Shown piece by piece: positions 8,552 through 21,484 of a stretch of 58,577 bases of DNA. The notes below the pieces were generated by a model that did no database searches, had not been told where the DNA came from, and was given only the letters and a program-made list of their open reading frames with translations. Source of the stretch: an uncultured Pelagibacteraceae bacterium (GTDB lineage Bacteria > Pseudomonadota > Alphaproteobacteria > Pelagibacterales > Pelagibacteraceae); the NCBI GenBank assembly GCA_902554135.1, contig CACDNJ010000002.1, forward strand, positions 1 to 58,577, given 5' to 3'. Each line of letters begins with the position of its first letter. Position 1 is the stretch's first letter. Made by a program: the position numbers and the translations under genes.

Positions 8552-11455
8552 ATGTCAGCTACAAAAAATAACAATATTTTTGATAAAACTTCGTTTTTGG
8601 GATCAAATAGTTCTGAATTTATGGAAGAGCTTTATGCTCAGTACGTAACTAACCCTCAAGGACTGCCAGAGGAGTGGAAAGAATTTTTCAAAAGCTTAAA
8701 TGACAATAAAGAAGAGATAATAAAAACAGTTAATGGACCAAGTTGGTCACGAAAGAAAAGAAAGAAAAGAACCACAACAAATGGTGAAGAGTTTAAAAAA
8801 GACTCTAATAATACTAGCTCTGTTCATATAGATTCATTAACGATTAATAAAAGTGCCCAAGACTCCATCAGAACAAATACTTTGATGAGAGCTTATAGAA
8901 TTAGAGGACATCTATTAGCTAATTTAGATCCTTTAGGATTACAAGAACGTGAAGAACATCCCGAACTTAAGCCGGAGACTTACGGATTTAAAAAAGCAGA
9001 TCAAAATAGAAAAATATTTGTTGATGGTATATTGGGACTGGAGTCTTCAAATTTAAATCAGATTATCAAATCTGCCAAAGAAATTTATTGTGGAAATATT
9101 GGCTATGAGTTTATGCATATAGCGGAACCAGAGGAAAGATTTTGGATTAGAGAGAGAATAGAAGGAAAGGAAAAGGGAATAAGATTTACAGAAAATGGGA
9201 AGAAAGCAATATTAAATAAATTAGTAGAAGCGGAAGGATTTGAAAAATTTTTACACGTTAAATTTGTTGGAACTAAAAGATTTGGTTTAGATGGGGGAGA
9301 GTCACTTATTCCTGCGTTAGAGCAAATTATTAAACGCGGAGGACATTTGGGAGTAAAGGAAGTTAAAATTGGAATGTCTCACAGGGGAAGATTAAATGTA
9401 TTAGCAAATATGATGCAAAAACCTTTTAGAGCAATTTTTAAAGAGTTTTTTGGAGAAAAAATTGATTCAAAAAAAGATTTTGAAGGAGATGTAAAATATC
9501 ATTTGGGTGCATCTGCGAATAGAGAATTTGATGGCAATTTGGTTCATATTAGTCTTACAGACAATCCTTCTCACTTAGAAGCTGTAAACCCAATTGTTCT
9601 AGGACAAGTGAGAGCCAAACAGTATTTTCATAAAGACAAAGAAAGAAAAAAAGTTATTCCAGTTTTAATACATGGAGATGCTGCTTTTGCAGGACAAGGT
9701 GTTGTAGCTGAATGTTTTGCAATGTCTGGACTACCAGGGCACAATACTGGCGGAACTATTCATATTATTATTAATAATCAAATCGGTTTTACAACAGCAC
9801 CAAGATTCGCTAGATCTTCTCCGTATCCTTCTGATTTAGCAAAAATGGTTCAAGCTCCCATTCTTCATGTCAATGGAGATGATCCAGAAGCAGTTGTTCA
9901 TTGTGCAAAAATTGCAACTGAGTTTAGGCAAAAATTTAATAGAGATGTGGTTGTTGACATGGTTTGTTATCGTCGTTTTGGTCATAACGAAGGTGATGAG
10001 CCATCGTTTACTCAACCGCTCATGTATAAAAAAATTCGAAGTCATCCAACAACACTTCAAATCTATGGAAAAAAACTTTTTAACGAAGGTTTGATTACTA
10101 GTGACGAACTTGAATCAAGAAAAAAAGAATTTAAAGATTTATTAACCAAAGAATTTTCAAATGCCAAGAACTATAAAGAGAAAATGACATGGTTTGATGG
10201 AGTATGGTCTCGATTTAAACCAGAGATAGGAAAAGATAAAAGAGGAATTACAGGCGTAGAAAGAAAAGAATTAGTAGCTGTTGGAAAAAAAATTACAGAG
10301 CTACCTAAAAATTTCAATATACATAAAACCTTAATAAAGATATTTGAAAACAAAAGAAAAATGTTTACCGAAGAAAAACCAATTGATTGGGCCACAGCTG
10401 AGTCATTAGCTTTTGGAACACTTTTGAACGAAGGTTTTTCCGTTAGACTTTCCGGTCAAGATTCCGGCAGAGGGACTTTCAGTCAAAGACATGCTGTATT
10501 AAGAAACCAAAACAGTCACGACAGGTACGTTCCATTTCATCATATATCAAAAAATCAAAAAAAGTTTGAAGTTATTGACAGCTTATTGTCAGAACTAGGC
10601 GTTCTTGGCTTTGAATTTGGTTATTCTTTATCGGAACCAGAGACATTAGTTCTTTGGGAGGCGCAATTTGGAGATTTTGCAAATGGTGCACAAGTTGTTA
10701 TTGATCAATTTATTGCATCTGGAGAGTCTAAATGGTCAAGAGCAAGTGGCCTCGTAATGCTTTTACCCCATGGTTATGAAGGTCAAGGGCCAGAACATTC
10801 TTCAGCAAGGTTAGAGAGGTTCTTACAGTTATGTGCTCAGGAAAACTTACAAGTTGTAAATTGTACAACACCCGCTAATTATTTTCATCTACTCAGAAGG
10901 CAGATGCGCAGAGATTTTAGAAAACCTTTAATAGTTATGACACCAAAATCTTTATTGAGACATAAAAGATGTGTCTCAAATTTAGAAGATTTTACAAAAA
11001 AGACCAGATTTCATAGAATCCTGGAGGATCATGCTTATCTTAAGGAAAGCAAATTAATTAAGTTACAAAAAAATAAAAAAATAAAAAAAGTTGTTATGTG
11101 CTCAGGAAAAATTTATTTTGATTTACTTGAGGCTAGAGAAAAAACCAAGGACGATAGAACCGTTTTTATAAGAATAGAGCAATTATATCCATTTCCAGTA
11201 AAACATTTGGGCAGAGAACTAAAAAAATATGAAAACGCAAAATTTTTCTGGTGCCAAGAAGAACCTATGAATATGGGAGCTTGGAATACCACAAAATACT
11301 ACATAGATCGGACATTAGAAATCATTCAAGTAAAAGGCGAAAAAGTTAAATTTGTGGGTAGAAATGCAGCTGCATCACCTGCGACTGGAAATCTAAACAA
11401 ACATCTTGCAGAACAAAAAAAAATATTAGAAAAGGTTGTAGGTAAGTTTAATTAA
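8552..11455 (+). CDS. sucA: 2-oxoglutarate dehydrogenase E1 component
   Basis: Thiamine-diphosphate-dependent decarboxylating subunit of the 2-oxoglutarate dehydrogenase complex; it acylates the lipoyl group of SucB. The protein has 967 residues, near the usual 930-1000. The N-terminal FLGSNSSEFMEELYAQY segment is the region that contacts E2. The core has GMSHRGRLNVLAN, HGDAAFAGQGVVAE and NNQIGFTT, with transketolase-like motifs GTFSQRHAV and LPHGYEGQGPEHSSARLERF downstream. The start ATG gives a normal SucA N-terminus. sucB follows after 5 bases. Confidence 0.97.
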   Translation: MSATKNNNIFDKTSFLGSNSSEFMEELYAQYVTNPQGLPEEWKEFFKSLNDNKEEIIKTVNGPSWSRKKRKKRTTTNGEEFKKDSNNTSSVHIDSLTINKSAQDSIRTNTLMRAYRIRGHLLANLDPLGLQEREEHPELKPETYGFKKADQNRKIFVDGILGLESSNLNQIIKSAKEIYCGNIGYEFMHIAEPEERFWIRERIEGKEKGIRFTENGKKAILNKLVEAEGFEKFLHVKFVGTKRFGLDGGESLIPALEQIIKRGGHLGVKEVKIGMSHRGRLNVLANMMQKPFRAIFKEFFGEKIDSKKDFEGDVKYHLGASANREFDGNLVHISLTDNPSHLEAVNPIVLGQVRAKQYFHKDKERKKVIPVLIHGDAAFAGQGVVAECFAMSGLPGHNTGGTIHIIINNQIGFTTAPRFARSSPYPSDLAKMVQAPILHVNGDDPEAVVHCAKIATEFRQKFNRDVVVDMVCYRRFGHNEGDEPSFTQPLMYKKIRSHPTTLQIYGKKLFNEGLITSDELESRKKEFKDLLTKEFSNAKNYKEKMTWFDGVWSRFKPEIGKDKRGITGVERKELVAVGKKITELPKNFNIHKTLIKIFENKRKMFTEEKPIDWATAESLAFGTLLNEGFSVRLSGQDSGRGTFSQRHAVLRNQNSHDRYVPFHHISKNQKKFEVIDSLLSELGVLGFEFGYSLSEPETLVLWEAQFGDFANGAQVVIDQFIASGESKWSRASGLVMLLPHGYEGQGPEHSSARLERFLQLCAQENLQVVNCTTPANYFHLLRRQMRRDFRKPLIVMTPKSLLRHKRCVSNLEDFTKKTRFHRILEDHAYLKESKLIKLQKNKKIKKVVMCSGKIYFDLLEAREKTKDDRTVFIRIEQLYPFPVKHLGRELKKYENAKFFWCQEEPMNMGAWNTTKYYIDRTLEIIQVKGEKVKFVGRNAAASPATGNLNKHLAEQKKILEKVVGKFN

Positions 11456-11460
11456 AATAA

Positions 11461-12762
11461 ATGTCTGAAAAAATAGTTGTCCCAGCACTAGGCGAATCGG
11501 TCACAGAAGCTACTGTTTCTAGATGGTTGAAAAGCGTTGGAGAAAAAGTTAACTCCGACGAACCTATCGTAGAACTTGAAACTGATAAAGTGAATGTTGA
11601 GGTACCTTCGCCATCAAATGGAGTTTTGGAAAATATATCGGTAAACGAGGGAGATACCGTTGAAGTTGGCACTCTTTTAGGAAGCGTAGGCGTAAGTGCT
11701 ATCAAAACATCAGAAAAAAAGGAAAAAAAATATAAACCACCTTTAAAAAAAGAGGAAGATGAAGTTCCTAGAATTTTTGAAGAAGAGAATGAAAAAAAAC
11801 AGAAAAAAGAAAAACCTGTCCAAGAAAAATTAATTTTGAAGGAATCAAAAGAAGAACTTCCACTTGTACTCGACGAAGAGGTTAAGACCGAAGATTATCC
11901 CAATGAAAAAATAGCTTCTCCTTCTGCTCGAAAAATTGCTAACGAAAAAAATATTAATCTTAAAAATATAAAAGGGACTGGAAAAAATGGTGTAATTTTA
12001 AAAGAAGATTTATTGAGTTTAATGGGTTCTAGGCCTGCCCCTAATAAAAGAAAAGCTACTCATGGTCCAGAAGAAAGAATAAAAATGACCAGACTGAGAA
12101 TGACAATAGCTAAGAGACTTAAGGAAGCACAAAACAATGCGGCTATGCTAACAACTTTTAATGAAGTTGATATGTTTCAAGTAATTCAAATGAAAAATGA
12201 TTATAAAAACGAATTTCAAAAAAAATATTCAACCAAACTAGGCTTTATGTCTTTTTTTGTTAAGGCATGTGTTTCTGCATTGAAAAATTTTCCAGCAATT
12301 AATGCTGAGATTCAGGACGGAACGATAGTATATAAAAATTATTATAATATTAGTTTTGCAGTGGGAACTGACAGGGGACTTGTTGTTCCTGTATTAAGGG
12401 GTCCAGATGAAATGTCATTTGCAGATATTGAAAAAAATATTGCATCTTTAGGTGAAAAAGCTAGAGAAGGAAAAATTAGTATAGAAGATTTACAAGGAGG
12501 TACTTTCACAATCACAAATGGTGGAATTTATGGGTCTATGCTTTCAACTCCAATTTTAAATCCACCACAATCCGGAGTATTGGGAATGCACAACATAATA
12601 GAAAGACCTGTTGTAAAAAATAATCAGATAGTAATTCGTCCTATGATGTATCTTGCTTTATCTTATGATCACAGAATTGTTGATGGTAAAGAAGCTGTTT
12701 CTTTTTTAAAAAATATAAAAGAATCTTTAGAGGAGCCACAAAGGCTTTTCCTAAACGTTTAA
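11461..12762 (+). CDS. sucB: 2-oxoglutarate dehydrogenase E2 (dihydrolipoyl succinyltransferase)
   Basis: Core of the 2-oxoglutarate dehydrogenase complex; moves the succinyl group from lipoyl-lysine to CoA. The protein has 433 residues with standard order. The lipoyl domain spans about 1-77, with the modified lysine near 43 in [10 protein letters not shown] charged Lys/Glu linker follows, then the E1/E3-binding domain at about 160-190 ([11 protein letters not shown]), then the catalytic domain ending in [16 protein letters not shown] with the active-site His. It is a useful contrast with the pyruvate E2 at 51432-52349, which has no lipoyl domain. Confidence 0.97.
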   Translation: MSEKIVVPALGESVTEATVSRWLKSVGEKVNSDEPIVELETDKVNVEVPSPSNGVLENISVNEGDTVEVGTLLGSVGVSAIKTSEKKEKKYKPPLKKEEDEVPRIFEEENEKKQKKEKPVQEKLILKESKEELPLVLDEEVKTEDYPNEKIASPSARKIANEKNINLKNIKGTGKNGVILKEDLLSLMGSRPAPNKRKATHGPEERIKMTRLRMTIAKRLKEAQNNAAMLTTFNEVDMFQVIQMKNDYKNEFQKKYSTKLGFMSFFVKACVSALKNFPAINAEIQDGTIVYKNYYNISFAVGTDRGLVVPVLRGPDEMSFADIEKNIASLGEKAREGKISIEDLQGGTFTITNGGIYGSMLSTPILNPPQSGVLGMHNIIERPVVKNNQIVIRPMMYLALSYDHRIVDGKEAVSFLKNIKESLEEPQRLFLNV

Positions 12763-12764
12763 AC

Positions 12765-14168
12765 ATGAAAGAAGATTTTGATCTTTTAGTTATTGGCGGA
12801 GGGCCAGGGGGTTATGTTTGTGCTATTCGTGCAGCACAACTTGGCTTAAAAACCGGATGTATTGAAGCTAGAGGAACTTTAGGAGGGACATGTTTGAATG
12901 TAGGATGTATTCCATCCAAAAGTCTTCTGAATTTATCGGAAATCTATTACAAAACACAAAAAAATTATAACAATTTAGGCATCGAAGTTGAAAATGTTAA
13001 GCTAAATCTTAAAAAAATAATGATGAACAAAAACAAATCTGTTCAAGTTTTAACAAAGGGCATAGAATTTTTATTTAAAAAAAACAAGGTTTCTTATATT
13101 AAAGGCAAAGGTGTTTTGTTCTCAAAAAATGATGTTGTTGTTTATGAAAATGGAAAAAAAACATCTTACAAATCAAAAAATATTGTTATTGCAACGGGTT
13201 CATCACCAAGCTCATTGCCGAGTATCGAAATCGATGAAAATAATGTTATTTCTTCAACTGGGGCCCTGTCTTTAAATCAAGTCCCTAAAAATCTACTTGT
13301 TATTGGCGGAGGTTACATAGGCTTAGAAATGGGATCTGTGTGGTCTAGGCTAGGATCTAATGTTACCGTAATTGAATATTTAGATCATATTATTCCTGGT
13401 ATGGATAGAGAGGTTTCAAAAGAATTTCAAAAAATTTTATCAAAACAGGGAATAAAATTTTTATTAAATAATAAAGTAACAGGCATAAAGAGTGAAAAAA
13501 ATAAAGTTTTTGTTGAATTTAGTGACAACACAAGCAAAAAAAAAGAAAATATAGAATGCGATAAAGTTTTAATTTCCGTAGGTCGCAAGCCTTACACTGA
13601 AGGATTAAATCTATCAAAAATTGGCATTAATAAGGATAAAGGTGGGAGAGTAGAAGTTGATAAAGAATTTCGAACTTCTGTAAAAAATATTTTTGCAATA
13701 GGAGATGTAATAAAAGGACCAATGCTAGCTCATAAAGCAGAGGAAGAGGGAATAGCTGTAGCAGAAATTATTGCAGGTCAATCTGGCCATGTGAACTATA
13801 ATATTATTCCTGGAGTTATATATACTTCACCAGAAGTTGCTGCAGTTGGAAAAACAGAAGAAGAGTTAAAAAAATTAAATATAAGTTATAAGGTTGGAAA
13901 ATTTCCCTTTATGGCTAATTCTAGAGCAAAAGTTAATAATGAAACAGACGGTTTTGTAAAAATTTTAGCAGATTCAAAAACTGATAAAGTTTTAGGAGTG
14001 CATATAATAGGTCCACACAGTGGAGACATGATTGCCGAAATGGCTATAGCAATGGAATTTGGTGCTAGCGCAGAAGATATTGCAAGAACATGCCACGCCC
14101 ATCCTACTCATACTGAAGCTATTAAGGAAGCAGCTTTAGCAGTAGAAAAAAGACCTATTCATTTTTAA
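12765..14168 (+). CDS. lpd: Dihydrolipoamide dehydrogenase (E3)
   Basis: Flavoprotein that reoxidises dihydrolipoamide and reduces NAD for 2-oxoacid dehydrogenase complexes. The protein has 467 residues. The FAD motif LLVIGGGPGGYVCAIRAA is N-terminal, and the redox-active disulfide is in GGTCLNVGCIPSK. The NAD site is LLVIGGGYIGLEMGSVW, AIGDVIKGPMLAHKAEEEG is present, and the C-terminal catalytic His-Glu is in HAHPTHTEA. It starts 2 bases after sucB. No other E3 gene lies in the window, so it may also serve the pyruvate dehydrogenase encoded near 52-55 kb (inference). Confidence 0.97.
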   Translation: MKEDFDLLVIGGGPGGYVCAIRAAQLGLKTGCIEARGTLGGTCLNVGCIPSKSLLNLSEIYYKTQKNYNNLGIEVENVKLNLKKIMMNKNKSVQVLTKGIEFLFKKNKVSYIKGKGVLFSKNDVVVYENGKKTSYKSKNIVIATGSSPSSLPSIEIDENNVISSTGALSLNQVPKNLLVIGGGYIGLEMGSVWSRLGSNVTVIEYLDHIIPGMDREVSKEFQKILSKQGIKFLLNNKVTGIKSEKNKVFVEFSDNTSKKKENIECDKVLISVGRKPYTEGLNLSKIGINKDKGGRVEVDKEFRTSVKNIFAIGDVIKGPMLAHKAEEEGIAVAEIIAGQSGHVNYNIIPGVIYTSPEVAAVGKTEEELKKLNISYKVGKFPFMANSRAKVNNETDGFVKILADSKTDKVLGVHIIGPHSGDMIAEMAIAMEFGASAEDIARTCHAHPTHTEAIKEAALAVEKRPIHF

Positions 14169-14191
14169 GAGAAATTTATTTTTAGTAATTC

Positions 14192-16147
14192 ATGAAAGTA
14201 CCAGTTCTTATCCCAAGAATTTTTGACCATCCTCATACATATTTATCTGGAAAATTTGGAAAATTAAAACCAGGTTCAATAGTTTTAGTTCCCTTTGGGA
14301 GAGAGAAAGAGATAGGGGTAGTTTGGGATAGAATAGAAGAGACAAATAAAAAATTCCATGTCAAAACTATATTGGAAAAAAAATCGGTTTCTTTTAATAA
14401 AAATTTGGTAAAATTTATTAACTGGTTTTCACTTTACAATCTAGTTCCAAAGGGAATGGCCTTAAAAATGTGTTTAGGTGATAAGTCTGTTTTTTCCAAA
14501 AATTCGGATTCATTTCAAAAAAATACGCTTCGTAAAAAAAATAATTTCAATTTAAACTCAGAACAAAAAAAATGTCTTAATGATATAAATAATTTTGGAG
14601 ATAAATTTAATGTAACATTGCTTCAAGGAGTTACGGGGTCGGGAAAAACAATTGTTTATTTTGAAAAAATCAAAGAAAATATTTTAAAGAACAAACAATC
14701 TTTGGTTTTGTTACCCGAAATATTTTTAACAGACCAGTTCAATCAAAGATTTGAAGATTATTTTGGATTTAAGCCTGCTATTTGGCATTCAAAGGTAACA
14801 AAGAAAAATAGAAGAATAATTTGGAAAAACATAATTAATGGAAAAATAAAATTAGTAGTAGGAGCAAGATCTTCACTATTTTTGCCGTTCAAAGATCTTG
14901 GTTTAATAGTTGTTGATGAAGAACATGATTCTTCATACAAACAAGATGAGGGTATAAGATACAATGCAAGGGATATGGCTATTTCTCGAGCATCCATGGA
15001 GAACATTCCAGTTTTATTATCTACATCTATTCCATCACTAGAGACCTACAACAATGTTAAAAATAAAAAATATAATCTTACTAAACTAGAAAAAAGATAT
15101 AAAAATTTTTCACTTCCTAACACAGAGGTGGTCAATTTAAATTTAGACAGAAAGAAAAAAAATATTTGGTTGGATTCTAAAACTTTAAATTTAGTCAGAA
15201 AATACTTAGAAAAAAAAGACCAAGTCCTTTTCTTTTTAAACAGGAGAGGTTATGCACCATTTATGATTTGTAAAAGATGTGGTTCAAAGCTTAACTGCCC
15301 TAATTGTTCAATTTTTTTAACTTTTCATAAACACATAAACAAAGCCATGTGTCATCACTGCGGATACAAGTGTAGCACAAATCAAAAATGTAAAAAATCA
15401 GATTTGAACTGCGAGTTTCAGATGTATGGACCAGGGGTAGAAAAAATTTTTGCTGAATTAAAACAAATTTTTCCTGAAAAAAAAATAAAGATATTATCTA
15501 GTGATTTTCTTAATAAAAAGAAAGAAACTAAAAATTTACTAGCAGATATAGAAAATAACGAAGTAAATATTCTTGTAGGAACTCAATTAATTTCTAAAGG
15601 TTTTAACTTCCCAAATTTAAATTGCATAGTAGTGGTAGATGCTGATTTTTCTGGAATGGGATTTGATTTAAGATCAACCGAAAAAAACATCCAGCTATAC
15701 AACCAACTTAGTGGACGAGCAGGTCGATTTAGCAAAGATTCTCTTGTAATATATCAAACATTTAATCCATCCGACGAAACCTTGAAGAATGTTATTGAAA
15801 ATGATCCAGACAAATTTCTCGAAGAAGAAATTGATTTGCGCAGGGAAAAAAACCTTCCACCCTTTACAAGATTAATTGCCCTTATAGTGGCTTCAAAAAA
15901 TGAAAAGGATGGATTTTTAGAGGCTCAAAAAATTAAAAAAAATTTGTCATCGATACAAGATACCGAAATTATGGGTCCTGTGACTTCGCCAATTTTTAAA
16001 ATAAAAAACAAATACAGAACAAGATTATTACTAAGATCAAAGAGCAATCTTTTTATTCAAAAAAAAGTTGCCGAAATACTTAAAAAAATAAATCTTTCAA
16101 AAAAAATAAAACTTACAGTTGATGTTGATCCACTAAATTTTAGCTAA
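14192..16147 (+). CDS. priA: Primosomal protein N', replication-restart helicase
   Basis: DNA helicase that reloads the replisome at stalled forks. The protein has 651 residues, slightly shorter than E. coli PriA. It contains an N-terminal DNA-binding region, Walker A GVTGSGKT near residue 150, the DEEH box in VVDEEHDSSYKQ, and helicase motifs including LVGTQLISKGFNFPN and QLSGRAGR. The zinc region has CKRC, CPNC and CHHC pairs. The fourth pair is irregular: the usual CxxC appears as CKKS with another Cys four residues on. priA just before atpH is a common alphaproteobacterial neighbourhood. Confidence 0.95.
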   Translation: MKVPVLIPRIFDHPHTYLSGKFGKLKPGSIVLVPFGREKEIGVVWDRIEETNKKFHVKTILEKKSVSFNKNLVKFINWFSLYNLVPKGMALKMCLGDKSVFSKNSDSFQKNTLRKKNNFNLNSEQKKCLNDINNFGDKFNVTLLQGVTGSGKTIVYFEKIKENILKNKQSLVLLPEIFLTDQFNQRFEDYFGFKPAIWHSKVTKKNRRIIWKNIINGKIKLVVGARSSLFLPFKDLGLIVVDEEHDSSYKQDEGIRYNARDMAISRASMENIPVLLSTSIPSLETYNNVKNKKYNLTKLEKRYKNFSLPNTEVVNLNLDRKKKNIWLDSKTLNLVRKYLEKKDQVLFFLNRRGYAPFMICKRCGSKLNCPNCSIFLTFHKHINKAMCHHCGYKCSTNQKCKKSDLNCEFQMYGPGVEKIFAELKQIFPEKKIKILSSDFLNKKKETKNLLADIENNEVNILVGTQLISKGFNFPNLNCIVVVDADFSGMGFDLRSTEKNIQLYNQLSGRAGRFSKDSLVIYQTFNPSDETLKNVIENDPDKFLEEEIDLRREKNLPPFTRLIALIVASKNEKDGFLEAQKIKKNLSSIQDTEIMGPVTSPIFKIKNKYRTRLLLRSKSNLFIQKKVAEILKKINLSKKIKLTVDVDPLNFS

Positions 16148-16179
16148 TATGCGTTCCAATCGCACTTGAACAGAGCATT

Positions 16180-16235
16180 TTCCTATGATACGAAATCCCA
16201 TAAATTCTTTAATCAAATCGGCATAGGAACAAACA
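16180..16235 (+). promoter_or_regulatory. Leader of atpH with inverted repeat covering the ribosome binding site
   Basis: The 88-base gap between priA and atpH contains a perfect 8-base inverted repeat, TTCCTATG at 16180-16187 and CATAGGAA at 16222-16229. The downstream arm includes AGGAA, the only Shine-Dalgarno-like sequence for atpH, 6 bases before its TTG start. Pairing would hide the ribosome binding site. No clear -35/-10 pair was found here. A regulatory role is inference. Confidence 0.35.
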
Positions 16236-16793
16236 TTGAGCAAAAACAAATCTTTTTCGACAGGAATATCTCAGAGATACGCGTTAGCATTATACGAACT
16301 CTCTAAGGAAGGAAATCAAACCGAAGGGTTTGCATCAAGCCTAAGTTCATTTATGAAAGTTTATAATTCTAATGAAGATTTAAAAAATTTTGTTAAAAAT
16401 CCAACACATTCAGTGGAAAGTCAAAAAAAAGTATTTGAAAAAATATTAGACCTTATGAATTTTAATAAAATTATTAAAAATTTCTTTTTAATATTAATAA
16501 TAAAGAAAAGAATATTCTTTTTAGACAATATTATAGAGGAATTTTTAAAATTAATTTCTCATAAAAAAGGAGAAATAAGTGCAAACTTAATTTCATCAAA
16601 GAGAATCGATGATAAGACAATCTTAGACATAGAAAAGGAAATTTCAGCAAATATTAAAAGTTCAATTAAATTAAAATCTAAAGTAGACGAAACCCTAATT
16701 GGAGGAGTCGTTATTCAAATTGGTAGCTTAATGATTGATACGTCTATAAAAAATAAGTTAGGAAAATATAAGAAAGCGATGATGGAGAATTAA
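16236..16793 (+). CDS. atpH: ATP synthase F1 delta subunit
   Basis: Stator subunit joining F1 to the peripheral stalk (OSCP type). The protein has 185 residues. [15 protein letters not shown] at the N-terminus and the C-terminal [25 protein letters not shown] are characteristic of the family. The start is TTG at 16236, preceded by AGGAA with a 6-base spacer. The next in-frame Met lies some 40 residues downstream and would delete the conserved N-terminus. It is the first gene of atpHAGDC; the Fo genes are not in the window, the usual alphaproteobacterial split. Confidence 0.95.
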   Translation: MSKNKSFSTGISQRYALALYELSKEGNQTEGFASSLSSFMKVYNSNEDLKNFVKNPTHSVESQKKVFEKILDLMNFNKIIKNFFLILIIKKRIFFLDNIIEEFLKLISHKKGEISANLISSKRIDDKTILDIEKEISANIKSSIKLKSKVDETLIGGVVIQIGSLMIDTSIKNKLGKYKKAMMEN

Positions 16794-16794
16794 T

Positions 16795-18335
16795 ATGGAT
16801 ATAAATCCTTCTGAAATAACAAAAATTCTAAAAGAACAGATAAAAAATTTAGGAGATAAAACAGAGGTATCTGAAATTGGAAAAGTTCTTTCTGTTGGTG
16901 ATGGAATTGCCAGAGTATATGGGCTGGATAATGTTCAAGCCGGAGAAATGGTAGAGTTTCAAGATGGATCCAAGGGCATGGCATTAAATTTGGAAAGCGA
17001 TAACGTAGGAATTGTAATTTTTGGTGACGATAGATCGATCAAAGAAGGAGATACGGTTAAAAGAACTGGTGCAATCGTTGATGTTCCGGTAGGTAAAGAA
17101 TTGCTTGGAAGAGTAGTTGATGCATTGGGAAATCCAATTGATGGTAAAGAAAATCTTAAGAAAGGCATAAAAAGAAAAAGAGTTGAAGTTAAGGCTCCAG
17201 GAATAATTCCAAGAAAGTCAGTTAGTGAACCAATGCAAACAGGTTTAAAGGCTATTGACAGTTTGATTCCAGTTGGAAGAGGACAACGGGAACTAATTAT
17301 TGGTGACAGACAGACGGGAAAAACAGCGGTGGCTATTGATACAATAATTAATCAAAAAAAGATTAATGAATCTAGTGATGAGAAAAAGAAACTTTATTGT
17401 ATTTATGTTGCTATAGGTCAAAAAAGATCAACCGTTGCACAAATTGTTAAAACTCTACAAGACGCGGGAGCAATGGATTACACAATTATTGTATCTGCAA
17501 CAGCATCTGATCCAGCCCCTCTACAGTTTTTGGCTCCTTACACAGGTTGCACTTTTGGTGAATTTTTCAGAGACAATGGAATGCATGCTTTAATTATTTA
17601 TGATGATTTATCAAAACAAGCGGTTGCTTATAGGCAAATGTCTCTTTTGTTAAGAAGACCTCCGGGAAGAGAAGCCTATCCAGGCGATGTTTTCTACTTA
17701 CATAGCCGGTTACTTGAACGTGCTGCTAAACTTAACGATGATAATGGTGGAGGTTCGCTTACGGCTTTGCCAATAATAGAAACACAAGCGGGAGACGTTT
17801 CAGCCTATATACCCACAAACGTTATTTCAATTACAGATGGACAAATCTTTTTGGAAACAGAACTATTTAATCAGGGAATAAGACCCGCAGTGAATGTTGG
17901 TCTTTCTGTTTCTAGAGTTGGTTCTGCAGCCCAAACTAAAGCTATGAAAAAAGTAGCTGGTTCAATTAAACTTGAATTAGCACAGTATCGTGAAATGGCA
18001 GCGTTTGCACAATTTGGATCTGATCTAGATGCCTCAACACAAAAACTTTTAAATAGAGGATCTAAGCTTACAGAACTTTTAAAACAAGATCAGTATAGCC
18101 CGATGACAGTAGCAGAACAGGTAGTCTCAGTTTATTCTGGTGTTAAGGGCTATTTGGACAGTATTGATACAAGCCAGATTCGTTCTTTTGAAAAAGGTTT
18201 GTTAGAGTTAGTGAAAAGTGAAAAGCCAGAAATACTGGAATCGATTCAGAAAAGTGGAAAGATAGAAGAAAATACAGAAAAACTTTTATCTGAAGTTATA
18301 GATAATTATAAAAAATCAAATTTTGATAAAAAATA

Positions 18336-18336
<1 letters not shown>
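16795..18336 (+). CDS. atpA: ATP synthase F1 alpha subunit
   Basis: Non-catalytic nucleotide-binding subunit of F1. The protein has 513 residues, typical length. Walker A is GDRQTGKTA near residue 170. Downstream are the Walker B region [17 protein letters not shown] and the alpha/beta signature region [17 protein letters not shown]. The N-terminal [15 protein letters not shown] helix binds the delta subunit. It begins one base after atpH ends. Its stop overlaps the atpG start by one base. Confidence 0.98.
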
Positions 18337-20634
<2,298 letters not shown>

Positions 20635-21024
20635 ATGGAACAGGATTTTAATTTAGAAATAATTTCACCAGAAAAAGTTTTACTAAGCGAAAAAGTAAAA
20701 TTGGTAACAATACCTTCCTTCGAAGGTGAAATGACCATTTTATCAGATCATATACCACTAATAACCTTTTTGAGACCCGGTGTTGTTAGTGTTTCTAGCT
20801 CTAAAGAAACAAAATATTTTCTTGAAGAGGGTACTGTGGAGTTTTCAAATAATACTTTAATAATATTATCATCAACAATTATATCTCTAGATTCGCTTAC
20901 TAAAGAAAAAATTTCCAAAATGGTTGAAGAAAGCAAAAATGAATTCAACCAAGATAATTTAAGCGATAAGGCAAAATATATTCTCTCTCACAAATTAGAT
21001 TCATTATCAAGGATTAACCAATAA
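20635..21024 (+). CDS. atpC: ATP synthase F1 epsilon subunit
   Basis: Rotor subunit and intrinsic inhibitor of F1. The protein has 129 residues. The N-terminal beta-sandwich starts FNLEIISPEKVLLSEKVKLVTIPSFEGEMTIL, with DHIPLITFLRPG following. The C-terminal third is a short helical stretch. It starts immediately after the atpD stop. Its last 11 bases overlap the end of the convergent rppH gene, so no room is left for a separate intergenic terminator. Confidence 0.95.
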   Translation: MEQDFNLEIISPEKVLLSEKVKLVTIPSFEGEMTILSDHIPLITFLRPGVVSVSSSKETKYFLEEGTVEFSNNTLIILSSTIISLDSLTKEKISKMVEESKNEFNQDNLSDKAKYILSHKLDSLSRINQ

Positions 21025-21484
21025 CTTTTCTAATTTCGGGCAATAAACTTTCATAAAGTTTCTTTTTAAAATGAATAATCACACCAGGAAGGTCTTGAGT
21101 TTCTATCCATTTCCAATCAATGAATTCAGGGTGATTTGTTTTTAAATTAATTTCCTCATCTTTTCCTAAAAATCTAACTATAAACCATTTTTGCTTTTGA
21201 CCCCTATATTTACCTTTCCATATTTTTCCCAAGAGATAGTCTGGCAGTTCATACTCTGTCCATCCATTTATTTCTTTTAAAATTTCTATATTTTTTATGC
21301 TCGTCTCTTCGGACAATTCTCTTTTCATTGCGTCTAGATAATTTTCCCCATCATCGACGCCTCCCTGAGGCATTTGCCAATGTTTTTCTGGGTTGTCCTT
21401 TCTTTTACCAACAAAAACTTGATTTTTTTTGTTAAGAACTATGACACCAACTCCCGTTCTTAAAGGAAGCGTACTCTTTTTCAT
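21014..21484 (-). CDS. rppH: RNA pyrophosphohydrolase (Nudix family)
   Basis: Removes pyrophosphate from 5'-triphosphorylated RNA, starting mRNA decay; alphaproteobacterial members also hydrolyse dinucleoside polyphosphates. The protein has 156 residues. The RppH-type N-terminus LPLRTGVGVIVLNKKNQVFVGKR and WQMPQGGVDDGENYLDAMKR lead into the Nudix box, with REL and SEE in register. The final Gly of the box is Ser (EETSI), a mild deviation. It lies directly downstream of ctpA with no gap, a common alphaproteobacterial pairing. Confidence 0.93.
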   Translation of the reverse strand: MKKSTLPLRTGVGVIVLNKKNQVFVGKRKDNPEKHWQMPQGGVDDGENYLDAMKRELSEETSIKNIEILKEINGWTEYELPDYLLGKIWKGKYRGQKQKWFIVRFLGKDEEINLKTNHPEFIDWKWIETQDLPGVIIHFKKKLYESLLPEIRKVIG

